Shown one piece after another: positions 12,323 through 19,590 of a DNA stretch of 24,710 nucleotides. The notes beneath the pieces are model-generated. The model did no database searches and was not told the origin of the DNA. It saw only the letters and a list, made by a program, of their open reading frames with translations. The stretch comes from a virus. The position numbers and the translations under genes are program-made. Positions within the stretch are counted from its first letter, which is position 1. Each line of letters starts with the position of its first letter. The DNA lies in IMG/VR virus record IMGVR_UViG_3300040807_001652, positions 1 through 24,710 of that record. One strand, 5' to 3'.

Positions 12323-14069
12323 CATTGAGACCAATGGCCTTGTACGTACTTTCGATCGTATCCATTGTCTGGTTATTCAGGACGTTGAGACTGGTGAGGT
12401 CTATCGATTTAATGATGAGCCTGACTCGAAAGAGCGGAACATCAACGTAGGTATCAACGAGCTTCTGATGGAAGCCGATGAGATCTGGGGCCACAACATC
12501 GTCAACTTCGACATCCCGGCTATCCAACGCCTCTACCCCTACTTCAAGGAGATCGAGGCTAAGATCTACGACACCCTGATCCTGTCCCGCCTGTTCTTCA
12601 CGGACATCCTTGACCGGGACCTGGGTAGCAAGCCACGGGACATGCCCCCTAACCTCTATGGCCGTCACAGCCTGGAGAGCTGGGGATACCGACTCAAGTT
12701 CCGCAAGGGTGAGTTCGGTAAGACCTGCGACTGGCAGGTGTACAGCCGTGAGATGGAAGACTACTGTGAGCAGGACGTACGTGTAACGACCAAGCTCGTG
12801 CAGATGTTCCGCCCCAAGGTCAAGCTCTATGCTGATCCCATTCAGCTGGAGCACGAATGCCAGCGCATCATGGCTGAGCAGGAGCAGTCTGGCTACCCTT
12901 TTGACATTGAGGCTGCGCAGCGCCTGGATAACAAGCTGCGTACGGAGATCGAGAAGCTCTCGGACGAGATGACTTCGAAATACGTCTTCGTACAAGGCGC
13001 AGAGTTCACCCCGAAGAGGGATAACAAGAGACAGGGCTATGTTGCTGGTTGCCCTTTCACGAAGCTCAAGGACTTCAATCCTGGCTCTCGTGATCACATT
13101 GCTTGGATCTTCACCACCCTCCATGGTCACACATTCACAGAGCTTACTGAAACAGGCAAAGCAAAGATCGACGACACCGTGTTACGGGCTGTTGGTCACC
13201 CAGATGCAGACAAGTTCGCCCGCATCATGGAGCTTCGGAAGTTTCTGGGCCTTTTGTCGGAGGGAGATAACAGCTGGCTTAAGCTTGTTGAAAGTGATAA
13301 CCGGCTCCATCATTCGTGTATTTTAAACACTGCCACAGGACGCAATGCCCACAACCGACCCAACCTCGCACAAGTCCCAAGCGGACACGAATACCGAGAG
13401 CTCTTTAATCCCGGACCTGGAAGACTTCAAGTCGGCAGTGATGCAAGTGGCTTGGAGTTACGCTGCCTTGCTCACTATCTGGCTCCTTACGATGGCGGGG
13501 CTTTCGGCAAGGAACTACTTGAGGGAGACATCCACACAAAGCTTGCAGAGATCTACGGCACCGATCGGAAGAACGGTAAGACCGTAACCTACTGCATGAT
13601 CTACGGCGGCGGTAACGCCAAGCTGGGCCTGGCAGCAGGCGCTAGTAAGGCCAAGGCTGTCTCTCGTGGTAAGGCTATCCGAAAGGCTGTTATGGACGGT
13701 CTTACAGGTTTCAAGGAACTGATGGACGCTGTGTCCAGTAAGGCTGAGAGCGGACAACTCAAGGGCCTGGATGGCCGCATCATCAGGATCAAGAAGCCAC
13801 ACGCTGCCCTCAACTACCTACTGCAAAGCGCTGGAGCTGTCATCTGCAAGAACTGGGTGGTCAACATGAACGGATACTTCAAGGGTATGGATGTCCAGCA
13901 CATGGCTTTCGTACATGACGAGGTGCAGTTGTCGGTTGACCCCAAGGATCTCGAAGATGTCACCAAGTACCTACACCAATCAATGACTGATGTCCAAACC
14001 AAATTCAACTTCCGAATCGCTCTTGAGTGCGAAGTCGTTAGCGGAGCAAATTGGGGAGACACCCACTAA
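12306..14069 (+). CDS. DNA polymerase, family A (T7 gp5-like)
   Basis: Replicative polymerase with 3'-5' exonuclease. From GTG 12306 (GGAG 7 nt upstream), 587 residues; a longer frame from ATG 12261 would push residues before the conserved start FDIET. Exonuclease: D6/E8 and EQDVRVT. Polymerase motif A SDASGLELRCLAH (D379), O-helix RKNGKTVTY with R421, K425, Y429, and motif C VHDE (H537/D538). The O-helix residue equivalent to E. coli Pol I position 762 is Tyr, as in T7. Compared with T7 (704), most of the thioredoxin-binding insertion between the thumb and YVAG is missing (about 19 instead of 55 residues). Confidence 0.97.
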   Translation: MILTFDIETNGLVRTFDRIHCLVIQDVETGEVYRFNDEPDSKERNINVGINELLMEADEIWGHNIVNFDIPAIQRLYPYFKEIEAKIYDTLILSRLFFTDILDRDLGSKPRDMPPNLYGRHSLESWGYRLKFRKGEFGKTCDWQVYSREMEDYCEQDVRVTTKLVQMFRPKVKLYADPIQLEHECQRIMAEQEQSGYPFDIEAAQRLDNKLRTEIEKLSDEMTSKYVFVQGAEFTPKRDNKRQGYVAGCPFTKLKDFNPGSRDHIAWIFTTLHGHTFTELTETGKAKIDDTVLRAVGHPDADKFARIMELRKFLGLLSEGDNSWLKLVESDNRLHHSCILNTATGRNAHNRPNLAQVPSGHEYRELFNPGPGRLQVGSDASGLELRCLAHYLAPYDGGAFGKELLEGDIHTKLAEIYGTDRKNGKTVTYCMIYGGGNAKLGLAAGASKAKAVSRGKAIRKAVMDGLTGFKELMDAVSSKAESGQLKGLDGRIIRIKKPHAALNYLLQSAGAVICKNWVVNMNGYFKGMDVQHMAFVHDEVQLSVDPKDLEDVTKYLHQSMTDVQTKFNFRIALECEVVSGANWGDTH

Positions 14070-14421
14070 GAGGTACCTGAACTGCAGGCACTGTGGGTAT
14101 GAGACTGCCCCATCTAGGTGGTCTGTCAGAGAAAAAAGATGGAGGCACACATCTGAGTGTCAGGCTTGTAGAGACTTCAAACACAAGTATGGCTTCAATC
14201 TAACCCACGAGGATAGGGCAATACTAAACGCTGAGCCCTACTGCGGTATTTGCCAGGCAACCGATAAGCTACACATAGATCATTGTCACGCCACCAACAA
14301 GATACGCGGCTACCTATGCAGCAACTGCAACACCTCCATCGGGCTACTGAACGAGGAAGTGTTCAGGCTCGCTAAAGCCATCGTATACCTCACCAAACAC
14401 AATGACCCTCCTACTGATTGA
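13990..14421 (+). CDS. HNH/endonuclease VII-type nuclease
   Basis: 143 residues from ATG 13990. The C-terminal half has the endonuclease VII pattern: CGICQ, then LHIDHCHATNKIRGYLCSNCN, in which DH-CH and two C-x-x-C pairs form the zinc-bound beta-beta-alpha metal site. The N-terminal half adds another possible zinc knuckle (CRHCGYE ... CQAC). Such nucleases cut branched DNA (T4 gp49) or act as homing enzymes. T7 also carries HNH genes in this area (gp5.3). The start is uncertain: ATG 13990 overlaps polymerase by 80 nt, TTG 14023 is an alternative. The end overlaps the exonuclease by 20 nt. Confidence 0.8.
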   Translation: MSKPNSTSESLLSAKSLAEQIGETPTKRYLNCRHCGYETAPSRWSVREKRWRHTSECQACRDFKHKYGFNLTHEDRAILNAEPYCGICQATDKLHIDHCHATNKIRGYLCSNCNTSIGLLNEEVFRLAKAIVYLTKHNDPPTD

Positions 14422-15124
14422 CTTCGACCCTATCCTGTATCGAGCTGCCTCAACATCTGAGACCGAGCTGGAGTTTAACCCCGAATGTACTGTTGTCATC
14501 GGGGACTTCAAGCGCGGCAAACAGATCGTCAAGCAGCTGATGCGGGAACTCATGACCCGTTTCGATTCTACACATGTGCTCTGCTTCACAACTAGCCCAA
14601 TTAACTTCAGGAAAACAGTCTTCCCAGACTACAAAGGAAACCGAGTCAAGCGGAAACCTTCTGGGTATCTTAAGCTCAAGAAATGGGCCAAAGACACCTG
14701 GCCTACCTACGAAAGGGAAGGGCTCGAAGCTGACGACCTTCTTGGAGTCGCTTGCACAAGCGGGAAACACCCCGACTTCATCCTCTGCTCTCCAGATAAA
14801 GACCTCCAACAGTTCCCAGTCAAAATCTGGAACAACAAAGAACTCTTTCAGCAAACTAAAGAAGCTGCTATCTACAAACGCTGGGAGCAAGCGCTGACCG
14901 GTGACCAGACAGATGGTTACCCCGGTGCTCGTGGCATCGGCCCTAAGCGCGCCCACCAGCTGCTCAGTCAAGTCAAGGATGGGGACTACTGGCCAGTAGT
15001 CCGTGACGCCTTTCTTGACGCCGGCCACACCGAGGAAGATGCTATCACTTCCGTCCGCCTAGCAACAATCCTCACAGCTGACATGATTGATGCAGCTGGT
15101 AAACCTATTCTCTTTACCCCATGA
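14402..15124 (+). CDS. 5'-3' exonuclease (T7 gp6-like, FEN family)
   Basis: Removes RNA primers and degrades host DNA to nucleotides. The 240 residues show the FEN signature: LLIDFDPILYRAA (D7, D9), FPDYKGNR, the metal-binding blocks LEADDLLG and SPDKDLQQ, and the helix-three-turn-helix LTGDQTDGYPGARGIGP. T7 gp6 is 300 residues; this form is shorter at the C-terminus. It follows the HNH gene with a 20-nt overlap and overlaps the next gene at ATGA (15121-15124). Confidence 0.95.
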   Translation: MTLLLIDFDPILYRAASTSETELEFNPECTVVIGDFKRGKQIVKQLMRELMTRFDSTHVLCFTTSPINFRKTVFPDYKGNRVKRKPSGYLKLKKWAKDTWPTYEREGLEADDLLGVACTSGKHPDFILCSPDKDLQQFPVKIWNNKELFQQTKEAAIYKRWEQALTGDQTDGYPGARGIGPKRAHQLLSQVKDGDYWPVVRDAFLDAGHTEEDAITSVRLATILTADMIDAAGKPILFTP

Positions 15125-15366
15125 ACGTCTACTACTTCCTGTTCACAATCATCATTGTAGCTATTGCCCTTGAACCCCACTTTATGCGCTGGGTTCAGTT
15201 GCAAGTCATCCGCTTTGAGCACCTTGTGGAGTCTAAAGTCTTAAAGGTGAAGCTTCTGGCTGAAATATATCTAGAGAGGTTCTACATGAAGATCGGGTAC
15301 GTACCCAAGAAGTACTATGACATGGCTTCAGAAATCCGCAAAGATCTTGGACTCGAAGATGAATGA
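15121..15366 (+). CDS. Small membrane protein, unknown
   Basis: 81 residues with one N-terminal membrane segment (residues 3-18, VYYFLFTIIIVAIAL) and a long amphipathic, charged helical tail. The start overlaps the exonuclease stop (ATGA), and the end overlaps the DUF3310 gene by 8 nt. There is no cleavage site after the hydrophobic segment, so it is more likely anchored than secreted. The family is not recognised. A position inside the DNA-metabolism block is odd for a membrane protein; holins of some phages look like this, but the evidence is weak. Confidence 0.7.
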   Translation: MNVYYFLFTIIIVAIALEPHFMRWVQLQVIRFEHLVESKVLKVKLLAEIYLERFYMKIGYVPKKYYDMASEIRKDLGLEDE

Positions 15367-15613
15367 TTTTCCACCACCATCCCAAATGTGTAAGTATTCA
15401 CCAGCCCACTACCAACGTGGCAAGATTCAAGTATGGGATTTCATTGCTGACCAGCAGCTTGGCTACCTGGAAGGCAATGTTATCAAGTACATCTGCAGAG
15501 CAGGCCACAAGGCCCACGAGAGCAGCCTAGACGACCTGCTTAAGGCACAGGCGTACATCAACAAACTCGTTTCCATCACACAACATGTCGAGCCACCAGC
15601 AGCAAGCCGTTGA
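15359..15613 (+). CDS. DUF3310 protein (related to T7 gp1.7 C-terminus)
   Basis: 84 residues from ATG 15359. The DUF3310 pattern is clear: SPAHYQRG, WDFIADQQLGYLEGNVIKYICRAGHK and DDLLKAQAYINKLV. T7 gp1.7, which carries a similar domain, is a nucleotide kinase able to phosphorylate dTMP and dGMP, so a role in nucleotide metabolism fits the neighbours MazG, ThyX and RNR; this small protein has not been shown to be active. A start at 15317 would overlap the membrane gene by 50 nt and is less likely. It overlaps the next gene by 29 nt. Confidence 0.85.
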   Translation: MNDFPPPSQMCKYSPAHYQRGKIQVWDFIADQQLGYLEGNVIKYICRAGHKAHESSLDDLLKAQAYINKLVSITQHVEPPAASR

Positions 15614-15965
15614 CTTCCGTTTGGCAATGGGCCAGACACTCAACCTCTTCAGTAGGGATGTGGTGAAGTTCCAACGCACCTTGATCTCAGAAGAGTTCCA
15701 GGAGCTCATTGAAGCCCTGTATCTCGCATCAGACGACCTGCGCAACAAGCGCGCACGAGAGGAGGCCCTCAAGGAGCTGGCAGACCTCGTTTACGTCTGC
15801 TACCAGCTTGCTGCTGCAGTAGGCTGGGACTTGGATGAGGCCCTTGATCGGGTTCAAGCTTCCAACATGTCCAAGCTTGTTGACGGTAAGCCAATCCGCC
15901 GTGAAGACGGTAAGGTTCTGAAAGGCCCCAACTACCAACCCCCTACCCTGATTGATCTCGTATGA
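15585..15965 (+). CDS. mazG: MazG-like nucleotide pyrophosphohydrolase
   Basis: 126 residues of the all-alpha NTP pyrophosphatase type. The metal-binding pattern EExxE (ISEEFQELIEAL) and ExxD (KELADLVYV) is present, followed by the phage-typical tail ASNMSKLVDGKPIRREDGK and KGPNYQPPTL. Members hydrolyse (d)NTPs; in cyanophages MazG has been discussed as acting on nucleotides or ppGpp during infection. It overlaps DUF3310 upstream and ThyX downstream (ATGA-type, 15962-15965), so all three are co-translated. The name mazG is used in the broad sense; the family could also be called phosphoribosyl-ATP pyrophosphohydrolase-like. Confidence 0.88.
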   Translation: MSSHQQQAVDFRLAMGQTLNLFSRDVVKFQRTLISEEFQELIEALYLASDDLRNKRAREEALKELADLVYVCYQLAAAVGWDLDEALDRVQASNMSKLVDGKPIRREDGKVLKGPNYQPPTLIDLV

Positions 15966-16594
15966 ACGTAAAGCTTGTATGGGCTACCCCTGAAGGCGAC
16001 CAGTTGATCGCCAAGATGGCACGTGTCTCGAACCCAGCTAACGAGAACAACGATGCCACAGCCCCCAAACTCATCAAGTACCTAATCAACCACGCGCATT
16101 GGTCACCATTTGAGATGGCCTCGCTGTGCGTTGAAATTGAAACCGAACGTGATGTCGCAGCCCAAATACTACGCCACCGGAGCTTCTCCTTCCAAGAGTT
16201 CAGCCAACGCTATGCTCAGGCCCCACTGCCCGTCGTGCCTGCTCTGCGTAGACAAGACCTTAAGAACAGGCAGAACAGCACAGACGACCTCCCAGAGCAG
16301 CTCGTAGAGCGCTACCAGGAGGCTATCGCACGCCACAACCTGGCAGGCTACGACCTCTACCAGTCCATGCTGGATGCTGGTGTGGCCAAGGAGTGCGCAC
16401 GCCGCGTGCTTCCACTATCAACACCCACTCGGATGTACATGTCAGGTACAGTCCGCTCGTGGATCCATTACTTCAAGGTCCGCTGTGACCCCGCAACCCA
16501 ACTAGAACATAGAGAAGTAGCTGATGCAATCCGTAGAATCTTCGTTGGAGTCTACCCAGCTGTTGCCGCCGCAACCGGAAATAATTACCCATGA
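15962..16594 (+). CDS. thyX: Flavin-dependent thymidylate synthase
   Basis: Makes dTMP from dUMP with FAD and methylenetetrahydrofolate. The 210 residues contain the signature RHR-x7-S: RHRSFSFQEFSQRY (residues 71-84). AHWSPFEMA and the late block ARRVLPLSTPTRMYMSGTVR with the nucleophilic Ser/Arg region and CDPATQLEHREVADAI are typical of ThyX. Cyanobacteria commonly use ThyX, which fits the presumed host. It overlaps MazG upstream, and its 3' end is overlapped by 71 nt by a small gene. Together with RNR it secures dNTPs for replication. Confidence 0.96.
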   Translation: MNVKLVWATPEGDQLIAKMARVSNPANENNDATAPKLIKYLINHAHWSPFEMASLCVEIETERDVAAQILRHRSFSFQEFSQRYAQAPLPVVPALRRQDLKNRQNSTDDLPEQLVERYQEAIARHNLAGYDLYQSMLDAGVAKECARRVLPLSTPTRMYMSGTVRSWIHYFKVRCDPATQLEHREVADAIRRIFVGVYPAVAAATGNNYP

Positions 16595-16718
16595 AGACTG
16601 TGTAGAAATACATGTCGGGGAAGAGATCGGCTGGGTCTCTTCCTTTCACCTAGTCGATCCCAAAGTCAACCAACTCAACCAAGCATATGTCGTTTCCCAA
16701 GCAAGCACCCTGCGCTAA
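16524..16718 (+). CDS. Small protein between thyX and RNR, unknown
   Basis: 64 residues from ATG 16524; a shorter version would start at TTG 16563. It bridges the 92-nt gap between the two enzymes, overlapping thyX by 71 nt and RNR by 32 nt. The middle segment, EDCVEIHVGEEIGWVSSFHLV, has an alternating pattern like a small beta protein. The part in the gap has the same codon style as the neighbours, which favours real coding. The start remains open and the function is unknown. Confidence 0.5.
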   Translation: MQSVESSLESTQLLPPQPEIITHEDCVEIHVGEEIGWVSSFHLVDPKVNQLNQAYVVSQASTLR

Positions 16719-18927
16719 TCCCGTCTACTTCCGCACCTACTCACGCCGCACAGAGAACGGTAAAGAGACATGGCAAGACACCGTTGAGCGGTGTGTATCT
16801 GGCCTTACCCGTGTGGGACACCTGGAAGAAGATGAAGCTGCTCTGATCCGTGAGCAGATGTCTGAGCTCAAGGCTCTACCCTCTGGCCGATGGCTGTGGG
16901 TAGGTGGCACCCCCTGGATTGAGCAGCAGAAGAACTTCAGTGGTGCCTACAACTGCACCAACACTGACCTGGAAGATCTCGAGGCCTTCAGCCTGCAGAT
17001 GGAGCTCCTGATGATGGGCTCTGGTACCGGAGCAATCATTGAGCCCCGCACCTTTGAGAAGCTCCCAGTAGTGAGACAAAACTTTACATTAGATATCCTG
17101 GAGAAAATTGGGGAAGAAGAAAACCCAGTTGAGCACACGATTGCGGCCATTAGCAAGGAAGAAGCCATTGTTACCGTTGGCGATTCACGAGAAGGTTGGT
17201 GTGACGCCTTCCTCTCACTCCTTAATCTAGCTTGTGGCCCGGACAAGATCGAAAAGGTAGTAATCGATCTATCACATGTCCGGGCTCCTGGCTCACCCAT
17301 TGCCGGCTTCGGTGGGGTGGCCAACCCAGTTAAGCTCGCCCATTTCTATCGACGTGCTGGAGAAATTCTCTCCAAGGCACACGGTCGTAAGCTCACTTCT
17401 GTTGAGTGCTGCCTACTGCTAGATGAATCGAGCCTCGCCGTTGTGGCAGGTAACGTTCGCCGTTCTGCTGGCATGCGCCAGTTCCACGGTGACGATGAAG
17501 CAGCAGCAGTAGCAAAAGACAATCTCTGGCAACAGGGCGAAGATGGTAAGTGGCGGATTGATCCTGAGCGTGATGCGCTACGCATGGCTAATCACACTCG
17601 GGTATTCCACGCCAAGCCTACGTTTGACGAGGTTAAAGCTAGTGTTACCAAGCAATTCTATTCAGGAGAAGGTGCTATCCAGTACGCCCCCGAGGCTATT
17701 GCTCGGAGTAGCGTTGACTTCCTGGATACTGACGACAAGAAGCGCCAGTTCCTCTATCTCTACGAGGCATCCCCAGATCTCGCAGCAGGATACCTCGAGG
17801 ATCTAGGTGCTGACCACATTGAACACCGCATGGGTCGCTACGGCTTGAACCCCTGTGGTGAAATACTTGGCAAGGACTTCCACTGTAACCTTGCTGAGAT
17901 CCACTTGAACCAGCTGGATCCCAATGACTGGGATGCCCAGCATCGTGCGTTCAAGGCAGGAGCAATTGCAGCCGCAGCGTTGCTCCATCATGAGTTCAAA
18001 GTTCCCCGCTATCAGTTCAGCCGTGAAGTCGATCCCATCATTGGTGTCAGCTTCACTGGTCTCTTCGACTTCTTCGTGAAGGCATTCGGAGCAGGCTGGC
18101 TTGATTGGTGGGAGAAGGGCCGCCCCAATGGTCCTGAAGGTCTTGGCTATCGCATTGTCGAGAGCAACTACCTTGACTTCTGGCGTCGTACCGTAGAGGA
18201 GACAGTCACTGAGTACTGCAACCGCCACGGACTGCGCATCCCCAACCGTTTCACCACCGTACAACCTGCCGGAACCAAGTCCCTTCTCACCGGGGCTGCT
18301 CCTGGCTGGCACCCGCCCAAGGCAGCACGGTTTATCCGTCGCATCACCTTTGCCAAGAACGATCCTGTCGCTCTGGCTTGTGAGGCTTACGGCTACAAGA
18401 TCATTCCGTCTCAGTCAGATCGTGACGAGACAGGTGCTCTGCTGGACGATCCTCGTGATCCCCGCTGCACTGAGTGGCTTGTAGAGATCCCTGTCCAGAC
18501 ACCCTGGGCTGATCTTCCTGGCTGCGACCAGTACAACATTAACGGCTTTGGAATCAACGCACAGTGGGACTTCTACATGCAAGTGCAGAAGTATTACACA
18601 ACCCACAACACTTCAGCAACGCTGGAGTATCGCGAGCACGAGATCGAAGAGTTGTCTACCCTCATCCACAAGGCTATCCAAGCTGATGAAGGATACATCT
18701 CTGCCGCCTTGCTGGCTCGTTTCGATGCCAATGAAACATTCCCTCGCCTCCCGTTTGAACCTATTGATCGGGAGACATACGAGCAGCTGGAACGTGATGT
18801 ACTGGAGCGTCGTATCACTGACGACTTTGCTCTGGCTATGTCAGTTTATGGAACTGCCCACGAGGCCAGTGGCCCAGCGGCTTGCGACGGGGATAAGTGC
18901 CTCTTCTCTGAGAAGAAACCTCAATGA
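16687..18927 (+). CDS. nrdJ: Ribonucleotide reductase, class II (B12-dependent, monomeric)
   Basis: Reduces ribonucleoside triphosphates to dNTPs using adenosylcobalamin, with a single subunit, as in Lactobacillus RTPR and in marine cyanopodoviruses. The 746 residues include NCTN (C90), NPCGEI with N388, thiyl C390 and E392, the second redox cysteine in FHCNLAE (C400), and the C-terminal CX4C pair C733/C738, which regenerates the active site in RTPR. The C90, C390, C400 set corresponds to RTPR C119, C408 and C419. Because it does not need oxygen or a second subunit, the phage depends on host cobalamin. It sits between the replication and virion genes, as in P-SSP7-like phages. Confidence 0.94.
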   Translation: MSFPKQAPCANPVYFRTYSRRTENGKETWQDTVERCVSGLTRVGHLEEDEAALIREQMSELKALPSGRWLWVGGTPWIEQQKNFSGAYNCTNTDLEDLEAFSLQMELLMMGSGTGAIIEPRTFEKLPVVRQNFTLDILEKIGEEENPVEHTIAAISKEEAIVTVGDSREGWCDAFLSLLNLACGPDKIEKVVIDLSHVRAPGSPIAGFGGVANPVKLAHFYRRAGEILSKAHGRKLTSVECCLLLDESSLAVVAGNVRRSAGMRQFHGDDEAAAVAKDNLWQQGEDGKWRIDPERDALRMANHTRVFHAKPTFDEVKASVTKQFYSGEGAIQYAPEAIARSSVDFLDTDDKKRQFLYLYEASPDLAAGYLEDLGADHIEHRMGRYGLNPCGEILGKDFHCNLAEIHLNQLDPNDWDAQHRAFKAGAIAAAALLHHEFKVPRYQFSREVDPIIGVSFTGLFDFFVKAFGAGWLDWWEKGRPNGPEGLGYRIVESNYLDFWRRTVEETVTEYCNRHGLRIPNRFTTVQPAGTKSLLTGAAPGWHPPKAARFIRRITFAKNDPVALACEAYGYKIIPSQSDRDETGALLDDPRDPRCTEWLVEIPVQTPWADLPGCDQYNINGFGINAQWDFYMQVQKYYTTHNTSATLEYREHEIEELSTLIHKAIQADEGYISAALLARFDANETFPRLPFEPIDRETYEQLERDVLERRITDDFALAMSVYGTAHEASGPAACDGDKCLFSEKKPQ

Positions 18928-19106
18928 TTGACCCCACCTTAGAGTTCAGCTCAGCTCAACTCAAGCGCCTCATCAACAAACTTGAGCAGCTCTACCCGGA
19001 CACCTACCCGGACCACATGCTGGACCCTAGGGAGGTAGCCTACCGGGCTGGTCAAGTTTCTGTTGTTCGACACCTCAAACAAGAACTGGAGAAACCCCAT
19101 GTGTAG
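18924..19106 (+). CDS. Small protein after RNR, unknown
   Basis: 60 residues (MIDPTLEFSSAQLKRLINKL onwards), probably two helices with the linker YPDTYPDHMLDPREV. The start overlaps the RNR stop (ATGA at 18924-18927), and the end overlaps the next gene by 8 nt. The segment YRAGQVSVVRHL is a typical short pattern in phage hypothetical proteins that I cannot assign. It links the nucleotide and virion blocks. Confidence 0.7.
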   Translation: MIDPTLEFSSAQLKRLINKLEQLYPDTYPDHMLDPREVAYRAGQVSVVRHLKQELEKPHV

Positions 19107-19590
19107 TGGTGGAGGTCCTTCGGGACCTTCTTCTTCTGACATGAAGAAGCAGGAGCAGGCTCAGAAGCGCTCCGAAAAGCAGATGAAGCGCCAGTACAAG
19201 CGCACCGAGAGGAAGGCTCAGAAACGTCACAACGAAATGGTGGCGCAGAATGAGCGTACATTCAAGGAAGGCCAGTACAACGCATTCCAACAATTCAAAC
19301 TATCACAATCGCAGCAGTCGCAGCAAGCGGCTATGCAGATGCAATCTCAGATGATGCAGTTTGCTGCTAGCCAGAAGATGGCACAGCAACAGATGGCAGC
19401 ACAGATGATGGAGAATCGTCGGCTAGCCAAGGAGTCTGAGATGGCAGCCCTGAAAGCTCAGGGACTTCAACCCACCGTGAATGAGAACGAAGCACGTCGT
19501 ATCAAACCACGGGACCGGAACCAGAACAGGTCGATGGGTACCGGACAACTAGTAGCTAAATCTAACCCAGGACTATCAATCGCAGGCTAA
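19099..19590 (+). CDS. Virion/tail assembly protein, T7 gp7.3-like
   Basis: 163 residues from ATG 19099 (GGAG 7 nt upstream), starting MCSGGGPSG. A long basic, Gln/Met-rich coiled coil follows (about residues 15-120, with SQSQQSQQAAMQMQSQMM), then a basic linker and the C-terminus SNPGLSIAG. The small size, composition, position before the portal and Gly-Leu-Ser-Ile tail resemble T7 gp7.3, a virion protein needed for adsorption and ejection. The next gene ends with a related motif. The family link is by eye and position, not by strong alignment. Confidence 0.65.
   Translation: MCSGGGPSGPSSSDMKKQEQAQKRSEKQMKRQYKRTERKAQKRHNEMVAQNERTFKEGQYNAFQQFKLSQSQQSQQAAMQMQSQMMQFAASQKMAQQQMAAQMMENRRLAKESEMAALKAQGLQPTVNENEARRIKPRDRNQNRSMGTGQLVAKSNPGLSIAG

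Noticed and set aside
12312-13130. 272-residue open frame on the minus strand across the DNA polymerase gene
   Set aside because: It overlaps the conserved polymerase frame completely and has a low-complexity Leu/Val/Glu composition typical of antisense shadows.
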